This document shows positions 8,647 through 16,013 of a stretch of 64,000 bases of DNA, one piece after another. Positions within the stretch are counted from its first letter, which is position 1; each line of letters opens with the position of its first letter. Position numbers and translations under genes: made by a program. The stretch is from JAIWNK01 sp964453115 (GTDB lineage Bacteria > Chloroflexota > Anaerolineae > Anaerolineales > Anaerolineaceae), in assembly GCA_964453115.1 (NCBI GenBank), contig CAYVRT010000014.1:28906-92905 (forward strand), given 5' to 3'. The notes under the pieces are model-generated. The model searched no databases and had not been told where the DNA came from. It saw only the letters and a program-made list of their open reading frames with translations.

Positions 8647-8652
8647 ATTATA
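8647..8652 (-). promoter_or_regulatory. -10 element facing the LCP-like gene
   Basis: Minus-strand TATAAT in the symmetrical context GGTATAATACC. The -35 is poor. The partly palindromic context also gives TATTAT on the plus strand, so orientation is uncertain. Confidence 0.35.
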
Positions 8653-8703
8653 CCGTATTTGTTGGGATTTGCATGAGATATAGTTAAGAGTTTGTGTTTA
8701 TGT

Positions 8704-8709
8704 TACAAT
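8704..8709 (+). promoter_or_regulatory. -10 element placed for leaderless lipB transcription
   Basis: TACAAT is separated from the lipB ATG by exactly 6 nt, which would put the +1 at or next to the start codon. No Shine-Dalgarno is present. The -35 is poor. Confidence 0.45.
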
Positions 8710-8715
8710 TAATCT

Positions 8716-9399
8716 ATGAATTGCGAGGTATATTGGCTTGGCCTGGTTGGGTACGATGATGCCTGGAGGATGCAGGAGGAATGGGCCGTGGAGATTGCTG
8801 ATGGTGTGCGACCCAATACACTGCTCTTTTTGGAACATCCACCGACCTATACGCTTGGACGGCGTGGCGATGCCAGGCATGTGTTGTGGACGGATGCGGC
8901 GCGGGCAGAGCGGGGAGTGAATTTGCGGTGGGTTGATCGGGGCGGGGATGTGACATATCATGGGCCAGGGCAGCTGGTTGGCTATCCGTTGCTGCGCCTG
9001 GCAGGGGCCAACTGGCAACAGGAACGGCTGCCCCAGGCGGATTTTGTGGGGTATGTGCGCCGATTGGAAGAAGTGTTGATTGCTGCGTTGGCGAATTTTG
9101 GAGTGCAGGCGGAAGCACGACCAGGTTTAACCGGCGTTTGGGTTGGGAAGGATAAAATTGCTTCGATTGGTGTGAAGGTAGATGCGCGCGGAATTAGCCG
9201 ACATGGATTTGCGCTGAATGTTAATGTGGATAAGCAATATTGGGGGGGGATTGTGCCATGTGGCCTGGATGGAGTGAAGATGATTAACCTGGCTGACTTG
9301 CTATCATCGGTTCCACCAATTGAGCGGGTGATGGAGCAGGTCAGCCAGGCGTTTGGGTTGGTATTTGGTTATTCGTTACAGTGGGTTAGAGGCGGATGA
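8716..9399 (+). CDS. lipB: Octanoyl-[acyl-carrier-protein]:protein N-octanoyltransferase LipB
   Basis: 227 residues, normal LipB length. It carries PTYTLGRRGD, the signature RGGDVTYHGPGQLVGYPLL, the lysine segment GKDKIASIGVKV, HGFALNVNVD and the catalytic cysteine in GGIVPCGL (about residue 181). It transfers octanoyl groups from ACP to lipoyl domains, the first step of lipoate biosynthesis, in the cytosol. LipA is not in the window. It has no Shine-Dalgarno but a -10 six nt upstream. Its last 14 nt overlap the convergent zinc-ribbon gene. Confidence 0.95.
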   Translation: MNCEVYWLGLVGYDDAWRMQEEWAVEIADGVRPNTLLFLEHPPTYTLGRRGDARHVLWTDAARAERGVNLRWVDRGGDVTYHGPGQLVGYPLLRLAGANWQQERLPQADFVGYVRRLEEVLIAALANFGVQAEARPGLTGVWVGKDKIASIGVKVDARGISRHGFALNVNVDKQYWGGIVPCGLDGVKMINLADLLSSVPPIERVMEQVSQAFGLVFGYSLQWVRGG

Positions 9400-10465
9400 C
9401 GGTACCGCAGTAATCACATGTGATTGTATCCTGTCCGCGCAAAATGGGTTTTTCGATGGTGGCATTGCAGGAGGGGCATTTTGTAGGGGCGCTTTTCACC
9501 TTTTCAATTTCAGCCGGGTCAATTTCGATGGCGCGATCTTTGTCAAATTCCTTGGAGCGGGCGCGCTGAATTAATTCTTGCCATTCTTTGCAGTCTTGAC
9601 CGTCCAGGTGTAAATGGATGGTTTGGTAGGGCGCTCCAACGGCAAAGCGGATGTCAAGATGGTCTTCGTTTTTAAACACGCCTTGTTTGGTTGGGGTTAC
9701 TTCCTGAACAAGCGCCAGGGCAATTTCAAATTTTAGAGTTTGGACCAGTTTCCGCTCTGTGGTAATGAAGAGAACTTTCTTTGTGGCAATTTCCTGTTTT
9801 TGTTCAAAGATGATGCGTTGATCGGTTAGATAGAAGTTGCCTTCTGGGTCATCATCGTCTTTCTTGGGTCCGGTCATCCAGCGTGCTTTAACAGCCATGA
9901 TAACGGCTTCGGTGGGCAGTAATTGGAAGCATGCCTGCCCCAGTTGGGTGATTGTCCACTCAATCCGATTTAGATGGGAACTTAATTTAGAGAATTGAGT
10001 TTCAAATTCATCATACATGCCGCTAATCGAGGATGCTGCTGCGGACGCACGACTTTCAAGGCTTTCAATCTCGCTTTTGACTTGCGCGTAGTAGGGTCGG
10101 CCCAGGGAGAGGTTGCGGCTGAGGGTGGCGAGATGGGCCATTTTACTTTCGATGGGTGGTAAGTCGTTCAGTAAAGTGCGAGATTGAGACTGGATCTGTG
10201 TACGCACTGTGCCACGCATCGTGGCCCAGTGGGTTAACATTTGGGTGGCCTGGGTTTCAACCGCTTTGTTAAAGGCGTAGCCGCGCTGCCGCAGTTCTCG
10301 AATGCGGTTGGGCAGGCTTTGAAGTCTGCTTTCCAGGTCTTCAACGCGATCGGAGACATCATTCAGGCGAACTTTGCTTTGCAGAGTGTTAAGCTCGGTC
10401 TGCAAATTGGAAACATCGCGAGCGAGTTCATCTACCGGGTTGGGTGCCGGGGTTGTGCTGCTCAT
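9386..10465 (-). CDS. Coiled-coil protein with C-terminal zinc ribbon, function unknown
   Basis: 359 residues. Residues about 10-170 are predicted coiled coil with heptads such as LQTELNTLQSKV. A globular middle follows, containing YLTDQRIIFEQKQEIATKK, which resembles PH-like/GRAM-type domains of bacterial short proteins. The extreme C-terminus has CPSCNATIEKPILRG and TCDYCG, two CxxC pairs forming a zinc ribbon. No signal peptide, so probably cytosolic. A strong AAGGAGG precedes the ATG. It is divergent from the PPK2 pair across overlapping promoters. The function is not recognised; scaffold or membrane-associated roles are possible. Confidence 0.7.
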   Translation of the reverse strand: MSSTTPAPNPVDELARDVSNLQTELNTLQSKVRLNDVSDRVEDLESRLQSLPNRIRELRQRGYAFNKAVETQATQMLTHWATMRGTVRTQIQSQSRTLLNDLPPIESKMAHLATLSRNLSLGRPYYAQVKSEIESLESRASAAASSISGMYDEFETQFSKLSSHLNRIEWTITQLGQACFQLLPTEAVIMAVKARWMTGPKKDDDDPEGNFYLTDQRIIFEQKQEIATKKVLFITTERKLVQTLKFEIALALVQEVTPTKQGVFKNEDHLDIRFAVGAPYQTIHLHLDGQDCKEWQELIQRARSKEFDKDRAIEIDPAEIEKVKSAPTKCPSCNATIEKPILRGQDTITCDYCGTVIRL

Positions 10466-10542
10466 GGAACCTCCTTGAAGGGTTGCGGGGCATTCTGCGT
10501 GCTGGCAAACAAAATGCCGATGGATTGAGATCAGTTATTCTG

Positions 10543-10571
10543 ATTATGCAATGATTTGATGAAAAAATCAA
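10543..10571 (-). promoter_or_regulatory. Promoter of the zinc-ribbon coiled-coil gene
   Basis: Minus-strand -35 TTGATT (10566-10571), 17-nt spacer, -10 CATAAT (10543-10548). Confidence 0.45.
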
Positions 10572-10582
10572 CACAAATCGGC

Positions 10583-10611
10583 TTGTATTTTCTATGGCTT
10601 TTCGATACATT
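10583..10611 (+). promoter_or_regulatory. Promoter of the PPK2 gene pair
   Basis: -35 TTGTAT (10583-10588), 17-nt spacer, -10 TACATT (10606-10611). The ATG is 35 nt further on, behind GGAGG. Confidence 0.4.
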
Positions 10612-10645
10612 ATCTATATCTTGTTGTGTGGTGGTGGAGGTTGTT

Positions 10646-11407
10646 ATGCTGGAAAAAGTGGATTTGGGCGTGGCGTTGACAAAAGAGGTCTACCGCGAGC
10701 GGTTGAAAGCAGCTGGACCTCGGTTGACATTGTTGCAGCGAGCTTGTTGGGAGGCAGGTGTTCCGGTTTTGGTGGTGTTTGAGGGTTGGGATGCATCGGG
10801 CAAGGGAACCACGATTAATTTGTTGGCGCGCCAAATGGATCCGCGTGGTTTTCGCATTCATCCAATCAAGGGGGCAAATGGATTGGAGAAGCAAATGCCC
10901 TGGTTGTGGCGCTTTTGGTTGCGATTGCCAAACGATGGTGAGATGGCATTGTTTGACCGTAGTTGGTATGGTCGGGTGATGGTGGAGCGGGTGGAAGAAA
11001 TGATCCCTGAGAGGGTCTGGCAGCAGGCCTATCAGGATATTGTTGATTTTGAGCATACATTGGCGGATGATGGTGCTGTGTTGATTAAGTTTTTTCTGCA
11101 TATCAGCAAAAAGGAGCAGAAGCGGCGCTTTGAGCGCCTGGAGAAGGATGTTTTGCAACAGTGGCGGGTGCAGAAAGAGGATTGGGAGCATCATCGCAAG
11201 TATGATTTGTATTTGATGGCAATTGAGGAGATGTTGGCACGCACGGAGTCGGAGTGGGGGAGTTGGGTAATTGTTGAGGCAACAGACCGCTATTGGGCGC
11301 GAATTAAGGTATTGGAAACAATCAATCGGCGTTTGGAAGAGGCTTTGCAGGAGCGCGGTAAGGCGCTTCCCGATGCGTTGCTGGCGGTGGAGGTGCAAGA
11401 TGCTTGA
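10646..11407 (+). CDS. PPK2-family polyphosphate-dependent kinase, resembling the N-terminal half of polyphosphate:AMP phosphotransferase
   Basis: 253 residues. The Walker A-like GWDASGKGTT lies near residue 50, followed by PWLWRFWLRLP, the lid FDRSWYGRVMVERVE and the C-terminal ARIKVLE. PPK2 enzymes move phosphate between polyphosphate and nucleotides. The start at 10646 is set by GGAGG five nt upstream; a longer upstream frame is hydrophobic and lacks homology. It overlaps the next PPK2 by 8 nt. The order matches the two fused domains of class II PPK2 (PAP), so these may be a split PAP. AMP versus ADP specificity cannot be read. Confidence 0.88.
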   Translation: MLEKVDLGVALTKEVYRERLKAAGPRLTLLQRACWEAGVPVLVVFEGWDASGKGTTINLLARQMDPRGFRIHPIKGANGLEKQMPWLWRFWLRLPNDGEMALFDRSWYGRVMVERVEEMIPERVWQQAYQDIVDFEHTLADDGAVLIKFFLHISKKEQKRRFERLEKDVLQQWRVQKEDWEHHRKYDLYLMAIEEMLARTESEWGSWVIVEATDRYWARIKVLETINRRLEEALQERGKALPDALLAVEVQDA

Positions 11408-12158
11408 GCGGAGCGATGTATCGCAAAAATTGACAGTGGAACAGTACGAAGAACAGTTGGAGCCATTGCAGGCACAGTTGCAGGCGCTGGGACATGCTTT
11501 GTATGAACGGCGACGCAGCCTGGTTGTGGTGTTTGAGGGTTGGGATGCGGCGGGAAAGGGCGGAGCAATTAAACGGTTGATTGCGGAGGTTGACTCACGC
11601 GGGTATGAGGTGTATCCGATTGCTGCGCCGTCCGGAGAGGATAAGACGCATCATTACCTGTGGCGTTTTTGGCGGCGACTGAAACCACCTGAGGAGAAGC
11701 AAATTCAGATTTTTGACCGCAGTTGGTATGGGCGAGTGATGGTGGAGCGGGTGGAAGGATTTTGCAGTGAGGTGGAATGGCGACGGGCCTACCGTGAAAT
11801 TAATGAGTTTGAACGGCAATTGGTGGCTTCGGGGATGATTGTGGTTAAATTCTGGTTGCACATCAGCGCTGAGGAGCAATTGCGCCGATTTGAGGAGCGG
11901 CGAGATACACCGGCAAAGGCGTGGAAACTGACGGAAGAGGATTGGCGGAACCGGGACAAATGGCCGTTATATCAGATGGCGGTGGAGGAGATGTTGCTGA
12001 AGACAAGCACGTTGTTCGCCCCCTGGACAGTGGTGGAAGCAAATGATAAATATTTTGCGCGCATTAAGGTGCTGCGAACTGTGGTTGAGACGGTTGATCG
12101 TGAATTGGGGCAGGTGCTAAAAGAGGAGTTGCGGAAAAAAAAGAAGAAAAAGGCTTGA
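11400..12158 (+). CDS. PPK2-family polyphosphate-dependent kinase, resembling the C-terminal catalytic half of PAP
   Basis: 252 residues. Walker A-like GWDAAGKGGAIKRL, then HHYLWRFWRRL, the lid FDRSWYGRVMVERVEGFC, EEDWRNRDKW and APWTVVEANDKYFARIKVL. These follow the C-terminal catalytic domain of polyphosphate:AMP phosphotransferases closely. The tail is a lysine run. ATG 11400 lies within the last codons of the first PPK2. It ends three nt before the convergent HD gene. Its context (HD-Ppx domain, CHAD, PhoU, Pst) strongly supports polyphosphate use. Probably forms a complex with the preceding paralogue (inference). Confidence 0.9.
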   Translation: MLERSDVSQKLTVEQYEEQLEPLQAQLQALGHALYERRRSLVVVFEGWDAAGKGGAIKRLIAEVDSRGYEVYPIAAPSGEDKTHHYLWRFWRRLKPPEEKQIQIFDRSWYGRVMVERVEGFCSEVEWRRAYREINEFERQLVASGMIVVKFWLHISAEEQLRRFEERRDTPAKAWKLTEEDWRNRDKWPLYQMAVEEMLLKTSTLFAPWTVVEANDKYFARIKVLRTVVETVDRELGQVLKEELRKKKKKKA

Positions 12159-12161
12159 GGT

Positions 12162-12782
12162 TCAGGGGCTGAACTTCCAGGTCAGAGATAATGTCCGTTC
12201 AAAAATCTGGGTAAACAGGTCGCCTTTTTCCTGCACGGCAGCCTGCTCTTCGGGCGCGTTGGGTGTGGAGATGCGACAGGTCAGGTAGACTTTTCGGGCA
12301 GTGCTGCGCGTTTTCAAGTCTAGGACGCGGCTTTGGTGCGTGCGGTCGAGGGCATCGGCCACGCGCAGCAAGCTAGCGAGGATGGAGACAGAATGTTGAT
12401 CTTCTGTAAGAAGAGCGGCAAAATGATCGTGTTTTGGGGATGGCAGGGCCTTGCGATGGTAGCGGGCAATCGAGCCGATGATGAGACGTTCGTTGGGTCC
12501 GCAGGTGAGGATTGGGCTGTTGAGGATGATGTCTAGTGCAGTTTTGTGATGCGCTTTTTGGCCGTTAATCCAGCCGATGTCGTGTAAGATGCTTGCTGCG
12601 TGTAGCCAAAAACGGTGGGTGCTGGTTAAAAGATGCAAGGGCTGCAATTGATCGAAGAGGCGCAGTGCAAGGCGAGCAACCTGATGGGTGTGGTTGGCGG
12701 GGTATTCGCAAGTTTGGGCCAGGCGCAGCGCAGATTGCAAGCTAAGTTCTTGCTCGGTAGATGCTGGATAGGGTTGATTCAT
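12162..12782 (-). CDS. HD-domain protein equivalent to the C-terminal domain of exopolyphosphatase Ppx/GppA
   Basis: 206 residues. Contains LALRLFDQL, the metal-binding ILHDIGW, KAHHKTALDIILNSP and SIARYHRKALPS, then a small C-terminal alpha/beta part. This is the HD arrangement found at the C-terminus of Ppx/GppA exopolyphosphatases, but the ASKHA phosphatase half is absent. It may bind or hydrolyse polyphosphate or a nucleotide; the activity is not established. Its ATG overlaps the CHAD stop as ATGA, so it is the last gene of the tmk-tmk-CHAD-HD operon. It is convergent with the PPK2 pair. Confidence 0.8.
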   Translation of the reverse strand: MNQPYPASTEQELSLQSALRLAQTCEYPANHTHQVARLALRLFDQLQPLHLLTSTHRFWLHAASILHDIGWINGQKAHHKTALDIILNSPILTCGPNERLIIGSIARYHRKALPSPKHDHFAALLTEDQHSVSILASLLRVADALDRTHQSRVLDLKTRSTARKVYLTCRISTPNAPEEQAAVQEKGDLFTQIFERTLSLTWKFSP

Positions 12783-13741
12783 TTTGCCTCGCTTGCGATA
12801 GGAATTGCGACCGTTTCACGCAGGGCATTCCAGCGTTGTGCTTCTTGCCAGGTTTTCCAGGATTGCAGGAATTGCTGATAGATTTGCTGCCGATGAGCAA
12901 TCTGTTGCTGTTGAAAGAAGTCAAAGCCCGGCAAAAGGCGTTTTAGGGGGCGGGAATGTCCAAAATAACGGATGGTACGTTGCTGTTCTTTTTGGATGAA
13001 GGCAGGTAGGATTTCCAACCAGACATCGCAATCATGTATTTGTCCGAGCGCGTCCTGGGCCTGGCGCAAGGTTTGCAGGGAAGGCTTCAGGTTGCCTGCA
13101 TAGCATTCGGCAAATGTTTCCAGTGTGTAACGAAGGCGTTTGGCGGCGATTCTCATTTGATGTAATTCTGTGGTGCATTCGGGGTTGTTGAGAAAGGGCT
13201 CGTATTGCAAAAATGCATCAAGGTGCAGGGTGATGGTTTGTTGGGCAAATGGAAAAATGTCAGCTGGGCAGGGGGGAACTGAAACCTGGATGGATTGGCT
13301 CAGTTGTTTTTGTAGTTTGGCAAGTGTTTGGTGCTTTTCAAGGGCCTTCAGAATGTGGAGTACTTGTTTTTGTTGACGGGTGCGTTGCTGTTGCAAGCGC
13401 AGGAGGATGCGGCGCAGACCGGGGCAGACGATGGGAGGTGGCTTTTCAGTCAGCAGTGCGCATAGCAATTCGATTTGCACGTCACTATCGCGAGCGGCGC
13501 CTAATGAATGGGTGATGCGACGGATGGATTTTGCCCAAGAGGTGCGTTGGCGGGCGGGAAAGTGGTTCTCAAACAGTGAGAAAATGGTGCGCAAGCGCCG
13601 GCTAGCAACGCGCATACGGTGAATGGCTTCAATATCCTGCGATAGTCGCACTTCTTGCATTTCCTCTTGCAATGCGCGCGTGTGGTGCAATGCTGCGGTT
13701 GCACCGAAACTGCGAATGGAGTGGAAGGCGGGGTCTTTCAT
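12779..13741 (-). CDS. CHAD-domain protein
   Basis: 320 residues, nearly all one CHAD domain: conserved histidines in ALHHTRALQEEM, AIHRMRVASRRLRTIF, ALGAARDSDVQIELL and LHQMRIAAKRLRYTLE, with many basic helices. CHAD domains are known to bind inorganic polyphosphate and to be recruited to polyphosphate granules. Here it sits between two kinase-like genes and an HD-Ppx-like gene. No enzyme domain is fused to it. Likely a polyphosphate-binding scaffold (family knowledge plus context). Confidence 0.9.
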   Translation of the reverse strand: MKDPAFHSIRSFGATAALHHTRALQEEMQEVRLSQDIEAIHRMRVASRRLRTIFSLFENHFPARQRTSWAKSIRRITHSLGAARDSDVQIELLCALLTEKPPPIVCPGLRRILLRLQQQRTRQQKQVLHILKALEKHQTLAKLQKQLSQSIQVSVPPCPADIFPFAQQTITLHLDAFLQYEPFLNNPECTTELHQMRIAAKRLRYTLETFAECYAGNLKPSLQTLRQAQDALGQIHDCDVWLEILPAFIQKEQQRTIRYFGHSRPLKRLLPGFDFFQQQQIAHRQQIYQQFLQSWKTWQEAQRWNALRETVAIPIASEAK

Positions 13742-13761
13742 TCCATTTCTCGTTTGTCCAA

Positions 13762-14460
13762 TCAGGTGTTGCTACCTTGTTCAATCAGCCGGCGGATTTG
13801 GCGTTTGAGGTCAGCGAAGACCGGTTCGATGGGGCGGTCTGCATTGATGGTGATGAAACCATATTCCTTGCTCAGGTATTCAAACTGTTCTATCAGGCGC
13901 GCCTGATAGATGCAAAAGCTATCGTAGAGGTTATCGGCGCAGCGAATATCCATGCCGGATTCCCAGTAATTGAAGCCCCGGCCATAGACCATGCGGGCAA
14001 CGAGGGTTGGAATTTCGGCGCGCAGGTAAAGCACGAGATCGGGTTTGAGGGCAAAGCTATACACTTTGCGTGCCCATTCAGGGTCTGCGCCGCGCACAAC
14101 ATCGCGAGCGATGATGGAATAGAAATAGCGGTCAGAAAGGACAAAGAAGCCAGCTTTGAGGGCGGGGATGATCTGATTTTCGAGGCGGTCGGCAAAGTCG
14201 GCGGCGTAGAAAAGGCTCAAGGTTTGCCGCCCCAGGGTATGGCCTTCTTTGGCCTGGTCGAGGCCAACCTGGGTGAGTGGGGAGCGGTTGAGGCCGGTAT
14301 CGGCGACTGCAAACCCCTCATCTTCCAGCCATTTTCGCAACAGGCTAATTTGCGTTGAGCGACCTACGCTGTCAGTGCCTTCAAGGACAATCAGCTTACC
14401 GGGCATATCGGAGATGGTGCGGTAAGGAAAACCGCCGCCGTAGAATTGAGCCTGAGTCAT
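13762..14460 (-). CDS. Thymidylate-kinase-like P-loop protein with Walker A lysine replaced by arginine
   Basis: 232 residues (a second in-frame ATG at 14403 gives MPGKLIVLEG). The P-loop reads EGTDSVGRSTQ, where the family has GxxxxGK[ST]; codon CGC gives Arg in place of the catalytic Lys. The DRY motif and the LKPDLVLYL strand are kept, and the lid region has NYWESGMDI. Canonical dTMP kinases phosphorylate dTMP. With the altered P-loop this copy may be inactive, regulatory, or use another donor. It overlaps the upstream paralogue by ATGA. The tight linkage to CHAD, HD and PPK2 genes argues for a polyphosphate-related role rather than housekeeping dTTP synthesis (inference). Confidence 0.82.
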   Translation of the reverse strand: MTQAQFYGGGFPYRTISDMPGKLIVLEGTDSVGRSTQISLLRKWLEDEGFAVADTGLNRSPLTQVGLDQAKEGHTLGRQTLSLFYAADFADRLENQIIPALKAGFFVLSDRYFYSIIARDVVRGADPEWARKVYSFALKPDLVLYLRAEIPTLVARMVYGRGFNYWESGMDIRCADNLYDSFCIYQARLIEQFEYLSKEYGFITINADRPIEPVFADLKRQIRRLIEQGSNT

Positions 14461-15200
14461 GCCTGGCCTCCTTCGGGGGTGGGTTGGGATTTGCGCGACG
14501 TGCGTTTTTTGGTGGGGGTGGGCAGGTTGGGATTGGGCATTCCTTCCCAGCCGAGTAAGATTTTGCGCACAATTTGCCGCACCTGTTTTTGTTGTTTTTG
14601 GACGACTTCGGTGCCATCAATGACAACGAACCCAAATTCGCTGGTCATTTCATCGTATTGAGCGATGATGCTTTGCTGAAAGAGACGGAAACTGGTGGTT
14701 TTGCTGTCGGATAGTCCAAGGTCCATGCCTGCTTCGTAATACTTTAACTCGGCACGTCCAGAGAGGATGCGTTCGACCGCAATTTCAACAGGTACACGGA
14801 AATAGAGTGCCAGATCGGGCTGGGGAGCGAAAGAGTAGAGGTTGCGTACCCAGTCGGGTGCTACGCCACGCGCTACATCGCGGGCGAAAGCGGTGAAGGC
14901 ATAGCGATCTGCCAGGACAATGACACCAGCTTTGAGCATGGGCAAGATTTGATTTTCCCAACGGTCGGCGAAATCGGTTGCTTGCATCAGGCTGAAGGTG
15001 GTTGGGGTAAACATTTTCTCTTTTTTGCCCATCTTGGTTGTGCTTTTAACCAGGGTAGAAGAGTTCCACTCGCTAAAGTAGACTGATTTCCCCTGTGTTT
15101 GCAGCCATTTGTACAGCAAGTCAATCTGCGTAGATTTTCCGCTGCCATCAATACCTTCGACAACGATCAATTTGCCGCGATAGGAATGAGGTTTCAACAT
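14457..15200 (-). CDS. Thymidylate-kinase-like protein with intact P-loop
   Basis: 247 residues. P-loop EGIDGSGKSTQ, DRYAFTAFARDV, PQPDLALYF and lid-region KYYEAGMDLGLSD are all present. The Lys/Arg/Pro-rich C-terminal tail after about residue 220 has no domain. It is paralogous to the next gene downstream (same YxEAGMD/YWESGMD signature). First gene of the tmk-tmk-CHAD-HD operon, with an extended -10 upstream and AAAGGG before the ATG. It could be an ordinary dTMP kinase, but the duplication and neighbourhood suggest a specialised kinase pair. Substrate unproven. Confidence 0.82.
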   Translation of the reverse strand: MLKPHSYRGKLIVVEGIDGSGKSTQIDLLYKWLQTQGKSVYFSEWNSSTLVKSTTKMGKKEKMFTPTTFSLMQATDFADRWENQILPMLKAGVIVLADRYAFTAFARDVARGVAPDWVRNLYSFAPQPDLALYFRVPVEIAVERILSGRAELKYYEAGMDLGLSDSKTTSFRLFQQSIIAQYDEMTSEFGFVVIDGTEVVQKQQKQVRQIVRKILLGWEGMPNPNLPTPTKKRTSRKSQPTPEGGQA

Positions 15201-15247
15201 GGCGATCCCTTTGCTGAGGAGATGAATTTTTCACAAAGTTTGCATAC

Positions 15248-15253
15248 ATTATA
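15248..15253 (-). promoter_or_regulatory. Extended -10 promoter of the tmk-tmk-CHAD-HD operon
   Basis: Minus strand TGCTATAAT, an extended -10, about 48 nt before the ATG at 15200 and immediately behind the phoU terminator. Confidence 0.55.
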
Positions 15254-15269
15254 GCATTTTTGCGGAGAG

Positions 15270-15298
15270 AAAAAACCGGCATTTGCAGCCGGTTTTTT
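15270..15298 (-). terminator. Terminator of the pst-phoU operon
   Basis: AAAAAACCGGC, 7-nt loop, GCCGGTTTTTT. The stem has a GC core and flanking A/T runs, so it could act in both directions. It lies 6 nt after the phoU stop. Confidence 0.8.
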
Positions 15299-15304
15299 GG
15301 GGCG

Positions 15305-15991
15305 TTATTCTATGCTTTCTTCAAATTCGTCATCGGTGCTATCAATTTCAAGCATTTCACCGGTGGCAATGAAGACTGTTCGTTCGCAAATATTGGTGAC
15401 GCGGTCAGCCATGCGCTCCAGGTTATGGGCAACCCAAATGAGTAAATTGGTATGGTCAATGATGGCTGGGTTTTGCACCATGGCATGAACAACGGTGAGA
15501 TAGACACGGTTATACAGGTTATCTACCTCATCATCTTCCGAGGGAATGGCAGCTGCCAGGTTGGGGTTTTCGGTAACAAATGCGCTGAGGGCGCGGTGCA
15601 ACATGCTGACAGCAACTTCGGCCATGCGGTCAAATTCCTGGGTGGGGATGGGCACTTCGGCATCTTCGAGCCGGATAGTGACGCGAGCAACGCCTTTGGC
15701 GTAGTCGCCCATGCGTTCCAACTCGGTGATGACTTCGAGCATGGCGGCCAGGATGCGCAGATCATGTGCCATGGGCTGCTGTGTGGCGATGAGAATGAGA
15801 ATGGCGTTTTCGATTGCGTAGCGCTTTTCGTTGATTAATTGATCGGCTCGATAGATCTGACGCGCTTCGGCGGTGTCGCGGCTTTTGAGCGAGCTAACTG
15901 CTTTGAGCATGGCTTGTTCAACCATGCTGCCGAGCAGCAATACCTCATCCTGGAGGTGATGGATTTGGCGTTCAAGGGTTTGACGAGTCAT
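15305..15991 (-). CDS. phoU: Phosphate-signalling protein PhoU
   Basis: 228 residues. Two three-helix PhoU repeats: the first with DEVLLLGSMVEQAM, MAHDLRILAAMLEVITELERMGDYA and the second with LLIWVAHNLERMADRVTNICERTVF; both ExxRxxD metal/interaction motifs (ELERMGD and NLERMAD) are visible. Family role: couples Pst transporter state to the PhoR sensor kinase and limits phosphate uptake. The start at 15991 follows AGAGGA; the upstream extension lacks homology. Last gene of pstSCAB-phoU. Confidence 0.93.
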   Translation of the reverse strand: MTRQTLERQIHHLQDEVLLLGSMVEQAMLKAVSSLKSRDTAEARQIYRADQLINEKRYAIENAILILIATQQPMAHDLRILAAMLEVITELERMGDYAKGVARVTIRLEDAEVPIPTQEFDRMAEVAVSMLHRALSAFVTENPNLAAAIPSEDDEVDNLYNRVYLTVVHAMVQNPAIIDHTNLLIWVAHNLERMADRVTNICERTVFIATGEMLEIDSTDDEFEESIE

Positions 15992-16013
15992 GGCAATTCC
16001 TCTGGCGTGCAAA

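Noticed and set aside
9386..9399. Frameshift joining lipB and the zinc-ribbon gene
   Set aside because: The two are on opposite strands with a 14-nt convergent overlap, and each is complete.
10556..10645. Hydrophobic 30-residue N-terminal extension of the first PPK2, as a membrane anchor
   Set aside because: It overlaps the likely promoter; GGAGG sits in front of the ATG at 10646 where homology begins.
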